Source: Holacanthus passer
Taxonomy: Eukaryota > Chordata > Actinopteri > Pomacanthidae
Assembly: GCA_025331565.1 (NCBI GenBank)
Contig: JAFREQ010000040.1
Span: forward strand, 6,945,001-7,009,000
Direction: 5' to 3'
Length of the DNA stretch: 64,000 bases
Positions within the stretch are counted from its first letter, which is position 1; each line of letters opens with the position of its first letter. The notes under the pieces were generated by a model. It searched no databases, was not told the origin of the DNA, and was given only the letters and a program-made list of their open reading frames with translations. The translations under genes were made by a program, and so were the position numbers. This document shows, piece by piece, positions 24,308 through 36,523 of this stretch.

Positions 24308-26705
24308 AATGATGAGGTCAGAGAGTCTTGAACCTCTGTCTAGGGACCTCTCAGATCAATGAAAGGGTGTTGGACATGTGTACTCATGATGGGGGATTGA
24401 TTAGAGGAAGGACAAGTGTCTGTGGTCAGTGTTATAGAGAGTAATTCTGCTCCACTGTCTTTACCCAATAAAGGTGTAAATATATTTGCATATAATAAAA
24501 GCATTTTTATTCTGAACGCTAAAACACTTTAAATCAAGTCAAAGTACATTCCTGAAAAATAAAACCTCTAAATTAAATTACAAAATATGTTGTGCGTAAC
24601 TGCCCTGCAGAACGACACATGCAAGCATTTCCCTGAGTTGACGCCCCCTACTGGCATTTGATAGCGTTTTCCAAAACGGTTACAAATCTTTGTTGGTCTA
24701 GAATAACGTCACTTTTGCTCCCATCATAATTAGTATGGCAGCTCGAGGTCACTTGAATATAAGCAAATGCTGTTTCAGTGCGCTTGCTTAAACGACTGAT
24801 TTTGTTGTTTTTCTTGGACAGACTGGGGAAAAAACTCCAGAAAAAAACGTTAAAAAAACTAAGTTAAGATTTCTGACAGCGATGCCTGCTCCACTTCTTC
24901 TGCCTCCTTCAAGTCTCGACTGCCTGGTGTCGACCTGATGCTGCGGCCAGACTCGGCCCAGGCTGTGCCCAGGCAGGTACCAGCTCGGATCAGTCGGCCT
25001 GGGCCACAGATTAAAACACGTCTCCCTTTTGCCCACTTTCATCTACGGCCAACTGTCCAGCCAAGCATACCCTACGCCTCCTCACCCCTGCCTCCTCTTA
25101 TCCTCTTCCTCCTCCTGCCTCTGCTTTCTCTCTCATGCAGGGGGAGAGTGGCATGCAGGGACAAACCTGAGACCTTTAAAAAAAAAAGAAGAAGAAAACA
25201 GGAGGGGAAGGACATTGAGGGGTGGGGATGGTGGGGAAGAAAGGAGGCGAGGAGAAAAAGAGAAACGCACATTGTACTTTTCAAATGGATGGGAAATGAT
25301 TCGCTGGGATTTGCTGACAATTATACGGTGGGGTTTAATCAATTCGGACCATTCACAGCGTGGAGAGGGCTGATCCCCCAGTACAAAGGAACAGACCGTG
25401 GGAGGGCGGTACCTGAGAAAGCGCCGGCCTGGTGTAAGTAACATGAGGCAACACTCCCCTCCCCACACATTGCACCGCAGCATATGGCCCCTCTCTGAAC
25501 TTATTAGCTGGCGGATTAAGGCCAATCGCAGAGACCCAATGGCCTGTGGCTGCCTCCGTCGCACCCTCCCTCGCCCCTCTTCACCCCCAGGAATGAGGCT
25601 GACTGACAAGGGGCATTGTGTCGGGCACCTAGCTCGCCACACCCCTCACTTACCCTGTCATGCGGTGCAGTTTGATGAGGTTATTTGGTGGAGAGAACTG
25701 GATCTGACCATTAACCTTACAGCCACCAAACGCACTGTACATACACTTAGAAATTACCGCCTCGCGTTATATCGGAACAGCTACCTTCAAACATGTCTAC
25801 ATCATAATAATTCATAAGATAATTTTACCCTTTTCCCTTGACCACTATGGTAATACTACCTGCAAATTAGCAAGCCGCTCGGCTATGGAGTGGATTAAAA
25901 GCACCTGAATGTGAACACACAGATTAGCCCCGTAGATATGAAGTCTAATTAGCATCTCATTGCAACTCGACATGCAAGCTCAACATGAGTGCAGACACGC
26001 TGAGAGAAAAGGCTCCATTGGCCAGGGGTTGATTATAGGTCCATTATGCACACAGTACTTAGTGATGGGCTGAGAGTAGGAATTAAGAGCTTGATGGCTA
26101 CTGCGAGGGGACCTGGGCTGAAGTACAGGGGTGTTAGCAGTCAACAGGGTCTCGGGTCTACAGGAGGCCAAGACTGGGGGAGGCTATACAGTAGTCTCTG
26201 GCCTTCCTGAGTATTCATGGAGAGAGATTTGACAAGAGAGGAGCCCCCTATTTAAGCCCTCATTTGATCTGGCAAGCGGCAGGTGATCCTCTGCCTCTTT
26301 TTGTGTCAGACCACAGGGGTTTGTCGACCCCTCGCAACCTGTCTTACCTGACGCCCGTCAGGACACCTCATTTAGAGAGGAAGAGAGAAGCTAATTCAGT
26401 TCTTGGTATCCACCCGTCACGAAGCTCCACCTGGCCAAAGGGTTGCGGGGTCAGCTCCACACTGAGACAGCGGGGGTGCTCGAGGCCTGCTTGGCTAATC
26501 CCCTCATATAGTGGGAGGTGTTGGAGGACCCAAAGGCCAGAGAAGGAGCAGAGAAGCCATCTTCCTGGTTCTTTTAGACAGGATTAGAGGCCCAGCAGGG
26601 GATGGTCTTCAGGAGCGAGGCCTCACGCTTGGAGATCATGAAGGCATTTCTGAGAGGAGAAGAAGAAGGCTCGGCTTTGGTCCGCTTCCCTCCTGAGGCC
26701 ACCTG

Positions 26706-26718
26706 TGACCTATGACCT
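26706..26718 (-). promoter_or_regulatory. Perfect DR1 nuclear-receptor element
   Basis: Plus-strand TGACCT A TGACCT, that is AGGTCA T AGGTCA on the minus strand: two perfect half sites with the one-base spacing of HNF4, COUP-TF (NR2F) or PPAR-RXR sites. It lies within a GC-richer block of the desert. Confidence 0.45.
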
Positions 26719-27952
26719 CACAGAGATGGCATCCACCGGCAACTTATGCTGACAAGCGTGACGCCGGTGAGTTTATTGGAGGCGCAGTGTTGACAATATG
26801 CAATCGTCTATTGTGGAAAGCCTCCTCTCTGCTCTACGGTTCCCTCCAAGTGAGTGCTTGTTTGTTTGTTTGCTTTCAAGAAGGAGTTCTCGTTAGGCGA
26901 GAGCCGAGCAGTTGATCTTTAATGAGAGGGGAAATCCTCTCCCCCTTCTCCCTGCAGGATGGTTCGCTATACCTTATCTTGAACCCCCCTTTGCTAGCTT
27001 TCATGTGTGTCTCGTCATTGTGGGGTGAGTGACTGCTCCTCAGAGAGACTGTGTCTTTGAGAACCAATGATTAATGCTCTTTGAGGATTTTTACATACAA
27101 AGCAAAAGACCCGGCTTTTTCCTACACAAACAGTGATGCCACAGAGAAACTGTTGGTAAGAGACACACACAGGCTGCTGGCGCTTCATAGACACAGATAT
27201 AAATCGGCATCCTAATAGTCAAATCTTTTTTTTTTCTCCCAGATCTCCAGATCCACCCACCTCTCCCCAATCAACGCTTCTGCACTTTGTACCTCGCCAT
27301 TTCTGACACTCTCTCACCTCTGAAAACACCCCAGAAAGCCCTCATCAAAAGCTTTTCTCACAACAAAATTAGCCACAGTATGAGCGAGAAAAACTATTTT
27401 AAGAGTGAATATATCCAGCGCTAAACAAATACGGACGTAGAGATGAACATTCAAAATACAATCCATTAACACATTACACATTATCACTTTACTGAATGCC
27501 AATAAAAAAAAAAATCTCTGAGCTTATCAATGAACATCACACTGAATACTTGCAATGCTCAAGAGCATTTAGCAGAGGATAGTAGATGACTATAGTGATA
27601 AAGACTAGAATAGCATCAATGCAAGGGCAACTGTTAATATTTCAGATTAGCTTCATGCTGAACCTTGGGTTTCATTTGGCTGCATTTGCTTCCATTATCG
27701 ACTGAATAAGCAGATCCGGCTGGCAGAGATCCATTTCTCTGCACACACTGTAGCACTCTATCTCTGTCTGAGGCCACTCAAATCACGTTAGCCAGTCAAA
27801 TCAGGTTAGCTCCTCTTAAGCGTCAAACATACTTTTAATTCAAAGCATCACTTCATCAACACCAGACTTGTTGGCATGCCAGAGCCCGAGTTGTCAGAGC
27901 TGCTGCACTGATCCACATCCACCAGGGTCAGACAGATCAGGATATTGAGCCA

Positions 27953-27955
<3 letters not shown>

Positions 27956-27984
<29 letters not shown>
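27956..27984. repeat. (GT)n microsatellite
   Basis: GT dinucleotide run of about 29 bases ending in a G run; explains the poly-His/Thr stretch in frames read across it. Confidence 0.95.
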
Positions 27985-27987
<3 letters not shown>

Positions 27988-30272
27988 GGCGTTGGACTTT
28001 GCGATATTTTAGGGTTGGATGAGAAGGGTTACTGACAACCTGGCAGTCCTTCACGCTGACATGTGTGTTTGATGGTACACACAGCCCGCCGTCGGCCTCC
28101 GTGACCCAGTGCTGACACCGAGGGTCGAGTGTGTGACAACGTGCTGCTGTTTGTGCTGCGGTGGACCGCGGTGTGTTGAGGGTGGGTAGGCGGGGGCATG
28201 GATGAGGTTGGGGGTTGGAGCTGGGGACAGGGGTTGTGTCGAGACTGCCAGTCTTTGTGGTTACTGTAGAGCATGGAAATACATCTATCTTGATTCCGCT
28301 TTGATTTTCAGATTTATCCCAGAAAACAGAACAGTGAAACAACAGATTCATTTTTCTCAAAAAGATAAAAAATGTCAAATCTTAAAATAGAGAGCATCTT
28401 TTAAACATTACAAATAAGTTTTATCAAAGCTGCCAGTTCTTATCAATGTGTCACTCATCATGTGCACTTTCTAATTATTGTGGTCATTCATTTCTAACCC
28501 ACCACAAATGCATGTGAAAAGCAGACTTGTAGCCAGAGAGTAACACTGTGTCCTATCTATAATAAATCAGCAGGGTGAATGCAGAACAGCAGCGGTACAC
28601 AGAAACAGTATTTCAGAGCTTTTCACTCCGAGGGCTTTCTGTAGACACTGTTAGAATCTGACTGCGAACCAAGCTGGATTTATCAAACAGACCCCTGCTC
28701 TTATCCCACTGGCTGCCCGCCAGGTACGGTTAATGTCCATTTCTATAAGCATAAAGGTTCCAAAGAGCAAAGAGATGCACAAGGTGCAAATGAAAGAGAG
28801 ATTGACTCTGTCAAAAGTTGAATTCTCTCTTTTCATGCGCCTGAGGCCACACTTGCCTCATGTAAGACTAAATAAGACTCCCTGACCATATATGAAATAA
28901 AAAATCACAGGGCTTAGGCTGAGCAGCAACGACTTTAAGTTGCAAGAATAAAAGCAAAACTCCTATAACTGCATTTACAAACATATTGCTCTGTGTGCTT
29001 TTCCACCATATTGCAGAATCTCTAATGATTTCACTGTCTTAGACATTTTACTAATATCTTACTAATGTCTTTCTCCCGCACCATTTCTTTGATTCTGCAG
29101 CGGCAATTTGGTACACACCATACACATGGAACAATTATGCTCTTGAAAATAACTGAGACTGCAGGTCGTTCTGACTCATATACATGCCGCGAGGTGGAGT
29201 CAGGTAGTCTGATTGTCTGAGGCTAATAACAGTAGAGTGGGAGGAAGAGGTGCACAGAGGAGACGTTAAAAAGGCTATAAGGCTTACAGTGGGTGTAGGC
29301 GGATGTCTAAAAGAGTGTGTGTGTTTGCATGAGGGCACAGTGTAAGTGTAGGCACAGTGTGGTACGCTAACCCTATTCTGATAAATGTGTGGGATGTGAG
29401 GATCGTTGTGGAGCCCCAGAGCCAATCTGCCCAAGACCCTCTCTGTAGCCTGAGGGCCTCCTCAGTGCCTTCCTCTACCTGTCTGTCTCTATTTCCACTC
29501 TCCTGCTATTCAAACACTGCAGGACAGGATAAAAATCTTGTAGTTTTCAGTGTGTGTTTGTTAATTTTTTGTAGTAAAATTCCACAGCTCAACAATGAAA
29601 GTATTCTGAAAACCGACTTGAAATATTAAAAAATAAAGGTTTATGATTTGATTTCTTATATTTGAATCGATTAACTACAATAAAAAAATAATTCTCCAAA
29701 ACAAAACCTCGTCAACAACGATCCAAAAATTATTTCTTAATAAGACTTTTCCAAGCCATTATTGTGCTGACGAGTCCATCATTAAGAGCGACCCACATTA
29801 AGCCAAATGCACAATGCCCTCCTCTGTTGAAAGTGTGAATTAGCTGCTTCGTTACAGCACAAGAGAGAGAAGCCTGACGACAATCACTCTGCAGCAACAC
29901 TGTAATAACTGTGCCGCGCATCAACAAACAGACATTACAAAACGTGTGAAATATAGATGACACAAACACTTTGTAAATGTAATTTTTGCATTTGAACTGA
30001 TGAGTGGTGCAATATACAGAGCCGGAATCAAATAAAGATGGTGCGAGAGGAAGGAGAGAGTGATGCAGAATCAGTGTGTGTGATGGAGCTGAGCAGCACA
30101 CGGAATAAGGAGGTTTTGATCAGGAGTTTCTCTGGGATAATTGTCAGGATCTGCTGTTTGGAAGATGACTGACAAAAGGAAGAATGTGACAGTGGAATTT
30201 GTTGAGGAAACATGAAAATGTGTCACACATCCGTCAAACAAAGAAATGCAATATTTATGGATTCTTGAAGAA

Positions 30273-30273
30273 C

Positions 30274-30338
<65 letters not shown>
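30273..30338. repeat. Compound (CT)n(AC)n microsatellite
   Basis: About 28 bases of CT repeat run directly into about 38 bases of AC repeat, ending in ACGCGT. Confidence 0.95.
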
Positions 30339-30340
<2 letters not shown>

Positions 30341-30905
30341 GTATTGTTAAAGTCTTCTCAGTGTCTTCTCTACAAATCATTTCCCATGTCGTCATGCGTC
30401 TCCCGAACGTTCTCTCATAAAAGGATTAACATGCAAAAAAGGCTGTTTACATAACAATGACAAGAGTGTTTAAAAATCCACACTTCAAGACATGATTATG
30501 ATAAACATGTGAAAGTTTCAACAGACCTTCACCATATGTGGGATTTTTATTTTTTTAACACCCGTAATGTTATTGATGATTAAAGGGCTACGAGTACAGT
30601 ACAACACATTTACCTCTTCAAATAATGATGTGTTTCTTATTCTCATTTTTTTTTATTGATTCATTTCTTTTCTTTTTTCCCCTCCTGATTTATTCTTTAT
30701 CATTATCAGATTATAAACAAATCATGATGTGAAGAAAACCTGGGAAAATAAATTAAATTGAACCGGTAATGATTGAATATAGGCTATTAATTTTAGGCAT
30801 TTTCTTGTAGTCAAATTTATTCCAATTTAGGCCAAGTCACCTCAAAACTATTGACACATCACACACAAAGATGCACAAATAAAGAGACACACATACGCAC
30901 TGACA

Positions 30906-30931
30906 AGAAAGAAAGAAAGAAAGAAAGAAAG
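30906..30931. repeat. (GAAA)n microsatellite
   Basis: Six or so tandem GAAA units followed by a T run. Confidence 0.9.
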
Positions 30932-31032
30932 ATTTTTTTTTCCGAGAGCCCGTTGATTAATTAGAGCTATCTGTCTGAAGACCTCCTGGTATGATTAGAC
31001 AACTTCTCCTCCCTCACTTCTCTCTCTTTCTC

Positions 31033-31034
<2 letters not shown>

Positions 31035-31071
<37 letters not shown>
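31035..31071. repeat. (AC)n microsatellite
   Basis: AC run of about 37 bases preceded by a short TCTC tract. Confidence 0.95.
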
Positions 31072-31074
<3 letters not shown>

Positions 31075-32148
31075 TCGCTCACAAACACACACTCACGCAC
31101 CTACTAAGAAAACAAAACCCCACTAATCATTTGAAGCCTGTGCTTTGTAGGTGGGGCCCGGTCATTATCAGGCCTCAGCAGTGCTGGTTTTTGTTGGTTT
31201 TAGCTTTGCATCCTCAATCAATCGCTAACAGGAAGAACTTTAATCAGGGTTTTAATGCAGCTGTACAAGAGGTGGGCCGGCCCATTGTCTGGGTCTGAAA
31301 AGGCTGATCGGAGGGGAGTCCTCTCGCGTTTCTTTACATTCACCTGCTGGGCCCTATTGGGTCTCTTTCTGAAAGAAAAGGACAAGGGAAATGAATAAAG
31401 AACACAGTGTGTCCGCTCAACCAGCCTATGGGTTAATCAAGGAGCTACTTGTCATCTCCACAGAGCCTCACAGTTCTGCCGGTTAAGCTCTCCCCTTCTC
31501 TTTCCCATGCCAATTCAGACGCACTGAGGAGCTGGGACGGGACGAACAACAGCGGGCCATAACACAACCATGAGCTAATGATATGCTGCTCTGAAATGAA
31601 AGTATGAAGCAGGGGGCGGCGGTGCTGGGAGAGGAAAAGGACAGAGAGGAAAAACTTTATGAATCGCAGAGAAATGCAATTTGGAGAGTCTCAAAGAATG
31701 AAATGAAGACTCGGAAATATTGTACTGCGGCTGCTAAAGTGTGAAAGTTATTTTGTTTAAGGCAAACTCTAGTTTCATGCAAACACCCACAGGAGGCCTC
31801 ATACTGCAGCAGAGGCTCCACACACACACAGAATATAAACTTTTTTGTTACGTGGATTTTTCTGTGTATTTAGACACTTTTGAAAGTGTTGCTTACTCCT
31901 CAGCCAAGCACATAATAGAATTTTTTTTTGGGGGGGGGTTCAACTAGCTAAGGTGACATAAGTTCAGACCTCGCCAAGAACCTTGATTTCTAGAAAATTT
32001 CCAAATTAAAACACAGATTTTTCAATAATGTCTTGTTTGCAGAGGTGCAATGGGGCAACGTTTGCGCCATTTCAGAGCCTTTAAAATGATGCTCTTACCC
32101 CATCTAGTGAAAAGAAAGAGTAATTCCCATCATCCACTCAAGTGACTG

Positions 32149-32150
<2 letters not shown>

Positions 32151-32194
<44 letters not shown>

Positions 32195-32448
32195 CTTAGG
32201 CTACTTTCAGGGACACATTTCAGACTCCCGGCCAGTTAATTGGGCACAGCTTGTTCCATTGGGGACAAATTCTTTGTCCCGACAAAATCTTTGTCCCCCA
32301 ATTGGGAAACAGCCGATCGTTGGGTCAGTGGTTTAGGTCAGAGCACAGGTTAGGGTTAGGCAAGTTGTGGTTAAGGTAAGATTCCAGAAAATGAATATAA
32401 GTCTATGTCAATAAAATGACTTAAGTAAAGGTGTGTGTGTGTGTGTGT
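32151..32448. repeat. Dispersed repeat patch between two GT tracts
   Basis: Two GT tracts (32,151-32,186 and 32,432-32,448) enclose a segment with the inverted pair ATTGGGGACAAA / TTTGTCCCCCAAT around 32,259-32,303. It continues with GGTTAGGGTTAGG, AAGTTGTGGTTAAGG and AGTCTATGTCAATAAAATG. This wording (TTGTCCCCAAT, TTAGGGTTAGG, GTCTATGTCAAT) is that of a repeat often found beside microsatellites in fish. Family not assigned. Confidence 0.55.
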
Positions 32449-33829
32449 TTGGGGTTTCTCTTAAATGAAGACTCTCAAGAAACAGAATTAAAAGAGGAAA
32501 TGAAAGTGTTAATATAATTCAAAATGTGATGTCAGTATAGGAGTATGTTTGAAGATGTAAAAAGAAAAAAATGTATTTGAACTATTATTATTATTATTAT
32601 ATTAATTATACATTGCTTCTGCTTAATATACAAAGCCCACAAGAGGGCATAATTTAATCAGGGCATTGTTGGAAAATCTCACACACTCTACACTCAAGTG
32701 GCAAAAATATATACAGCTTTAACCTATTCAGAAAAAGACTAAAGAGACAAAAACAAACTGAAAATTATTATTATTATTATCATTATTATTATGTTTCAAT
32801 TAATGTATAAAATTGAATTGAAAATTTCAGAATAGCTACAATTTCATAGCACAAAAAAATGGATGAAAATGAATTCAGCATTACATTTTCAAAGTCTGCA
32901 AAATGTTTAGGAAAAAATGTTTTGAGGAAATAAATTACCAAATCATTGCAGTATGATAATAACAGCAATCACTGCTGACAATAAATGTATTAATTTAGAC
33001 GTTCTCTATTGCCATATATTTGATGCAATGAGATTTAAATGAGCAAAGGTTCGAATCAACATTTTGTATCAACATGTTTTCTGTAAAAAGTTCAGCCCAA
33101 CGTGTGTGACATTTCCAGGATAAAGCGTGTGCAATTTGTGGAGCACACAGGGTGCTTTGGAATTATGCATGTACTTTAAACATCAGATTTGTAGACTGGT
33201 GACTAATGGCTGATCCACCTGACAGGGCTTTTTGTTGAAGTCCACAGGAAGTCCACAGGAAGCCTTCAGTGCTCTCCAGCAGGGATTGATGCACTTATAA
33301 AAATGCTCTCTAACAAAAGGCATGACGGCAATTAGGAAAACAAAAGAGAGGAAGGTGCCAGTGATTATTAGCAGGAGCATTTGAACAGCCAACACCCAGC
33401 TTTCACACTGTCAATTAGAGAAGGGCCTCAGAAAATATACCTTCTAGTGGTTAATATGTGTGAAATATGTTTTTATAAAAACTCTGTCATTGCAGAAAAT
33501 ATGAATAAAAACATCATTCATTTTAAATATATACTTTTGTAATGATTACTCTACAAAATGGAAAGAAACATGTTAAAGATATATTTTGGCATTTTTTTCC
33601 TTTCCTCTCTGTTATTATGTGTCTGTCATTATATTTGATTTTATTTCCAGGACGAAACAAGGCTTGAAAACTAAACCTGTGTGAGCAGAAAATTAAAATT
33701 GAACATCGTGTTTAATTCATAATGACTGCGTTTAGACTCACTCGAGCTTGCTCAATTAACAAAATTCAAATTCAAAAACACACCATCTGCACACGCTGGT
33801 TCGATTTTATTCACTTAGATTTTTACAAG

Positions 33830-34070
33830 CGACATTTAAACGCTTATTTTGGCTGATTTGCAGGGTTTGAGTGTTGATTTTGACAGGCACTCTCTGCAGA
33901 AGGTCAGCAATTCACCTGTAAGTCGAGAAATTACCCTGCCTAATTTCTGCTGTCCTTCAGGTGCAGCCTGACAGCCTCCTTTGCATTTTAATGCAGACAA
34001 CCTGATTATTAAATCTTAGAGGGTTTTTTTTGTCTGAAATAAATGGCTTGGGTTGCTGGGCAACCTGACT
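33830..34070. promoter_or_regulatory. Candidate conserved element with X-box-like palindrome
   Basis: A low-repeat, evenly composed block that reads like a vertebrate conserved non-coding element (TTTTGACAGGCA, TTTGCATTTTAATGCA, AACCTGATTATTAAATC). It ends with GTTGCTGGGCAAC at 34,052-34,064, a near-palindromic RFX-type X-box. Cross-species conservation is not tested. Confidence 0.3.
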
Positions 34071-36509
34071 TGATCAAACATGGTCCCCCTCCCCCATTTT
34101 CAAGCTCATAATTCTTCATCTATATTCAGGCATCTAGTTCTTAATTAGATTAAGATGCAAAACCCCCCACTGTGAGCAAATTCACACTGATGTAAGAATC
34201 TTTCTCTCTTTCAAACAAACACACACACGATATATAGCTTTGCTTTAGTGATGAACACACCCATTTAAAAATATTGTATCAGGGTGAAAGTGGTCAGTTT
34301 TGAGGGTAATTTATAATGCAATTAATTTTTTTTTTTGCAAAAAAGAAAGCATCTATTTTAAACATTTAAACCATTTTCATTGTGACATCAGGGATTATTT
34401 TCAATTGCAAACAGAACTTTCACCCTTGCAATTCTGCAGAGAAATTATATAAATATGATAGAAATAAATTAAATATGTTTAAAAGGGGAAAAATCTGCCA
34501 CACAATTACACAAAACAAAATAGAGCCCAAATAGCAGAACACATTCATGCTCACACACTGAGAGAGAACGGAGCCAACAGACGGGCCATACGTTACTCTA
34601 CCAGCACTGTACATGCAGCCATCTCGCCCAAATGGCCTGGCTGTTTGGAAAGGTGAGGACATCGCACGTTGATATAAAGGGTCATTTGGAGGACTTGTTG
34701 GAGCTTCGTACTGTGAAGGATTGGATTTTCACCAGAATGGCTGCACTTTAACATCACTCTGTCTGTCCTTCTCTGCATTTCATTCAAAGCTGAGGTGCTC
34801 AGAGTGATGGAGCACGATGTGTGTTTTTCACTCCCCACTGATTTAAATCCTGGCCTTTACAAATGAGCATGAGTTACTTTGTTTTCTAAATAAAACATTT
34901 CCATCTAAGCCCACCAAGGGGGAAAAAAAACTCTGGAAAATTTTTGCACTGTTTGCATTTGTCTTCAAGGTAAAGTTAAATGGGTCATTAAATTTCACTC
35001 AATTCTCACTGGTCTTACTGTGGAGGAAGAAGTTGTATGCATATAGCAAACCAAGGACAGTTGGATTTGCCATAAAGAGCATGCCATTTTTGCTCTCCCT
35101 AGAGCTATGGCTTTGATTGAATCCTGAAATGAGTTGAAATGTCACAAATCCCTACCAATATGCCAGAAATGAAAATTGGCCTTGGGGTTTTAAGGTTCCC
35201 ATTAAGGGTGTGCTTAACACATTCTGTTAAGTGTGGTTGGAGTGCATCAGAAATACAACATAATCACGTGTCTCCGTGCACTCAAGCAAAATGTCTCTAA
35301 AATATATTGATGCCGAGTCTCTCTGGTGAAGTGCAAGAGAGCTCGGGATCAGGCCTCGACAGGACTGAAGCGAGAGAAGAGCCGAGGGGCAGCTGGGTCC
35401 AAATTAAACCAGGCAATATTTGAGCAAAACGGGAGCAATTATCACGTCAGACTGGCACCAAAAGAGCTGAGTAAATCCTGCAGAGGGTTTTTGATATGAA
35501 CTTAAAGCAGAATTCTACAAGAAAAATCACATTCACACTGGAGCTGAGAAGCACTGATGTCTGAATGCTGACATGCATGTAGAACTGGCTTTTATCACTT
35601 TATATATCACAGTATATCTGGCTACTTTTATGTCAAATTATAGTTTATGATACCTTCTGCAGTGTCTTGTTTTATGAAAAATAATAAACTCTGCCTCTAC
35701 ATCAGCATCTCCCTTCACACTGGTAATGCCTGTCTCTCTCTGAATGCACTGATTTGATACAAGCATCCTCCTTCCTCTCCACCCCTCATCTCTCAGGTAG
35801 CTGTATTTTCAGGAAACAGGAAAATGACTCTCCTCGCTGCTTAGTATTCACGTCACGTAAAGTGGGTCTGTGTTCCTCATTTAGTTCTGTACTGTACAGC
35901 TGGGGAGCTGTCCGGCGCACGGCGGCAGTATGCAAATGACTCTGGATTTGAATGGAGATGGAGGTAGACACAAAGCTCAATTAGAGACACAGAGAGAGGG
36001 AGATGGTGGGGGAGCGTTGAGTGTCTGGAGGGGAGGGGGAGGGGAGAGGGAGAAAAAAAAAACCCTAGGCTGCTTAATGCCAACCTGAGGAAACCAATGT
36101 ACGGACACATTCAAACACAAAGGCACACACAGATGTGAATGCACCTAAATAGCCGGGCAGATTTCTAAATTCTGCAGACAGGCAGCTGATCTCTGAGGGG
36201 CTCAGACAGCTCAGCTCTGTGATGCGTCTCGGTCACACCAATCACGCCGAGAATATCCCACATCATCCATATCGCACATATCATCAAAACAAAAAGGTAG
36301 CAGGCAAGCACAGGTGCGCTTCCTCTCCTGTTTAGAACTCAGAGAGAGAGAGAGAGACTCTCCCATCATGCGGCAGAAAGTGTGAGGGGGGACGACGGCC
36401 ATTTTGTTCTTGGGTGTTAGTCGATGCCCAGCAGCAGCACATATCACCTGACCCAGCGCCTGCATGAGTGTCCTTGGAGGAGTCTCTGACATCAGAGCTG
36501 CCACCCCTG

Positions 36510-36523
36510 GTTGCCACGGCAAC
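36510..36523. promoter_or_regulatory. RFX X-box palindrome
   Basis: GTTGCCACGGCAAC differs by one base from the canonical RFX palindrome GTTGCCATGGCAAC. It sits about 2.2 kb upstream of the ccnh first exon in a GC-rich block, just before a G15 run. RFX binding is inferred from the motif. Confidence 0.45.

Larger units (their letters stand above)
20720..27950. other. Gene desert: GC-richer blocks, candidate conserved elements
   Basis: No gene recognised. GC-rich blocks at about 20,720-21,070, 21,380-21,640, 22,330-22,680, 24,900-25,700 and 26,250-26,950 alternate with AT-rich DNA. Long frames exist in the blocks (for example 24,938-25,441 plus and 25,133-25,642 minus), but they overlap each other on both strands, contain low-complexity stretches and resemble no family. 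That fits GC-rich non-coding elements better than exons. The blocks contain DR4 and DR1 nuclear-receptor elements and a CTCF-like core (24,640-24,656). Confidence 0.5.
27950..32150. other. Gene desert: non-coding with microsatellites
   Basis: No gene recognised. Simple repeats dominate: GT (27,956-27,984), compound CT/AC (30,273-30,338), GAAA (30,906-30,931) and AC (31,035-31,071). The piece 31,130-31,340 is GC-balanced, contains TTTAATCAGG and AATCAATCG cores and looks like a conserved-element candidate. A CTCF-like core stands at 31,609-31,622. Confidence 0.5.

Noticed and set aside
25133..25642. 169-codon minus-strand frame, with a 167-codon plus-strand frame overlapping it
   Set aside because: Long frames on both strands over the same GC- and purine-rich DNA, low-complexity translations (runs of S, P, F), no splice structure and no family resemblance.
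27848..28378. 176-codon minus-strand frame
   Set aside because: Includes a poly-His/Thr run from the GT tract; no resemblance to a family and overlapped by other frames.
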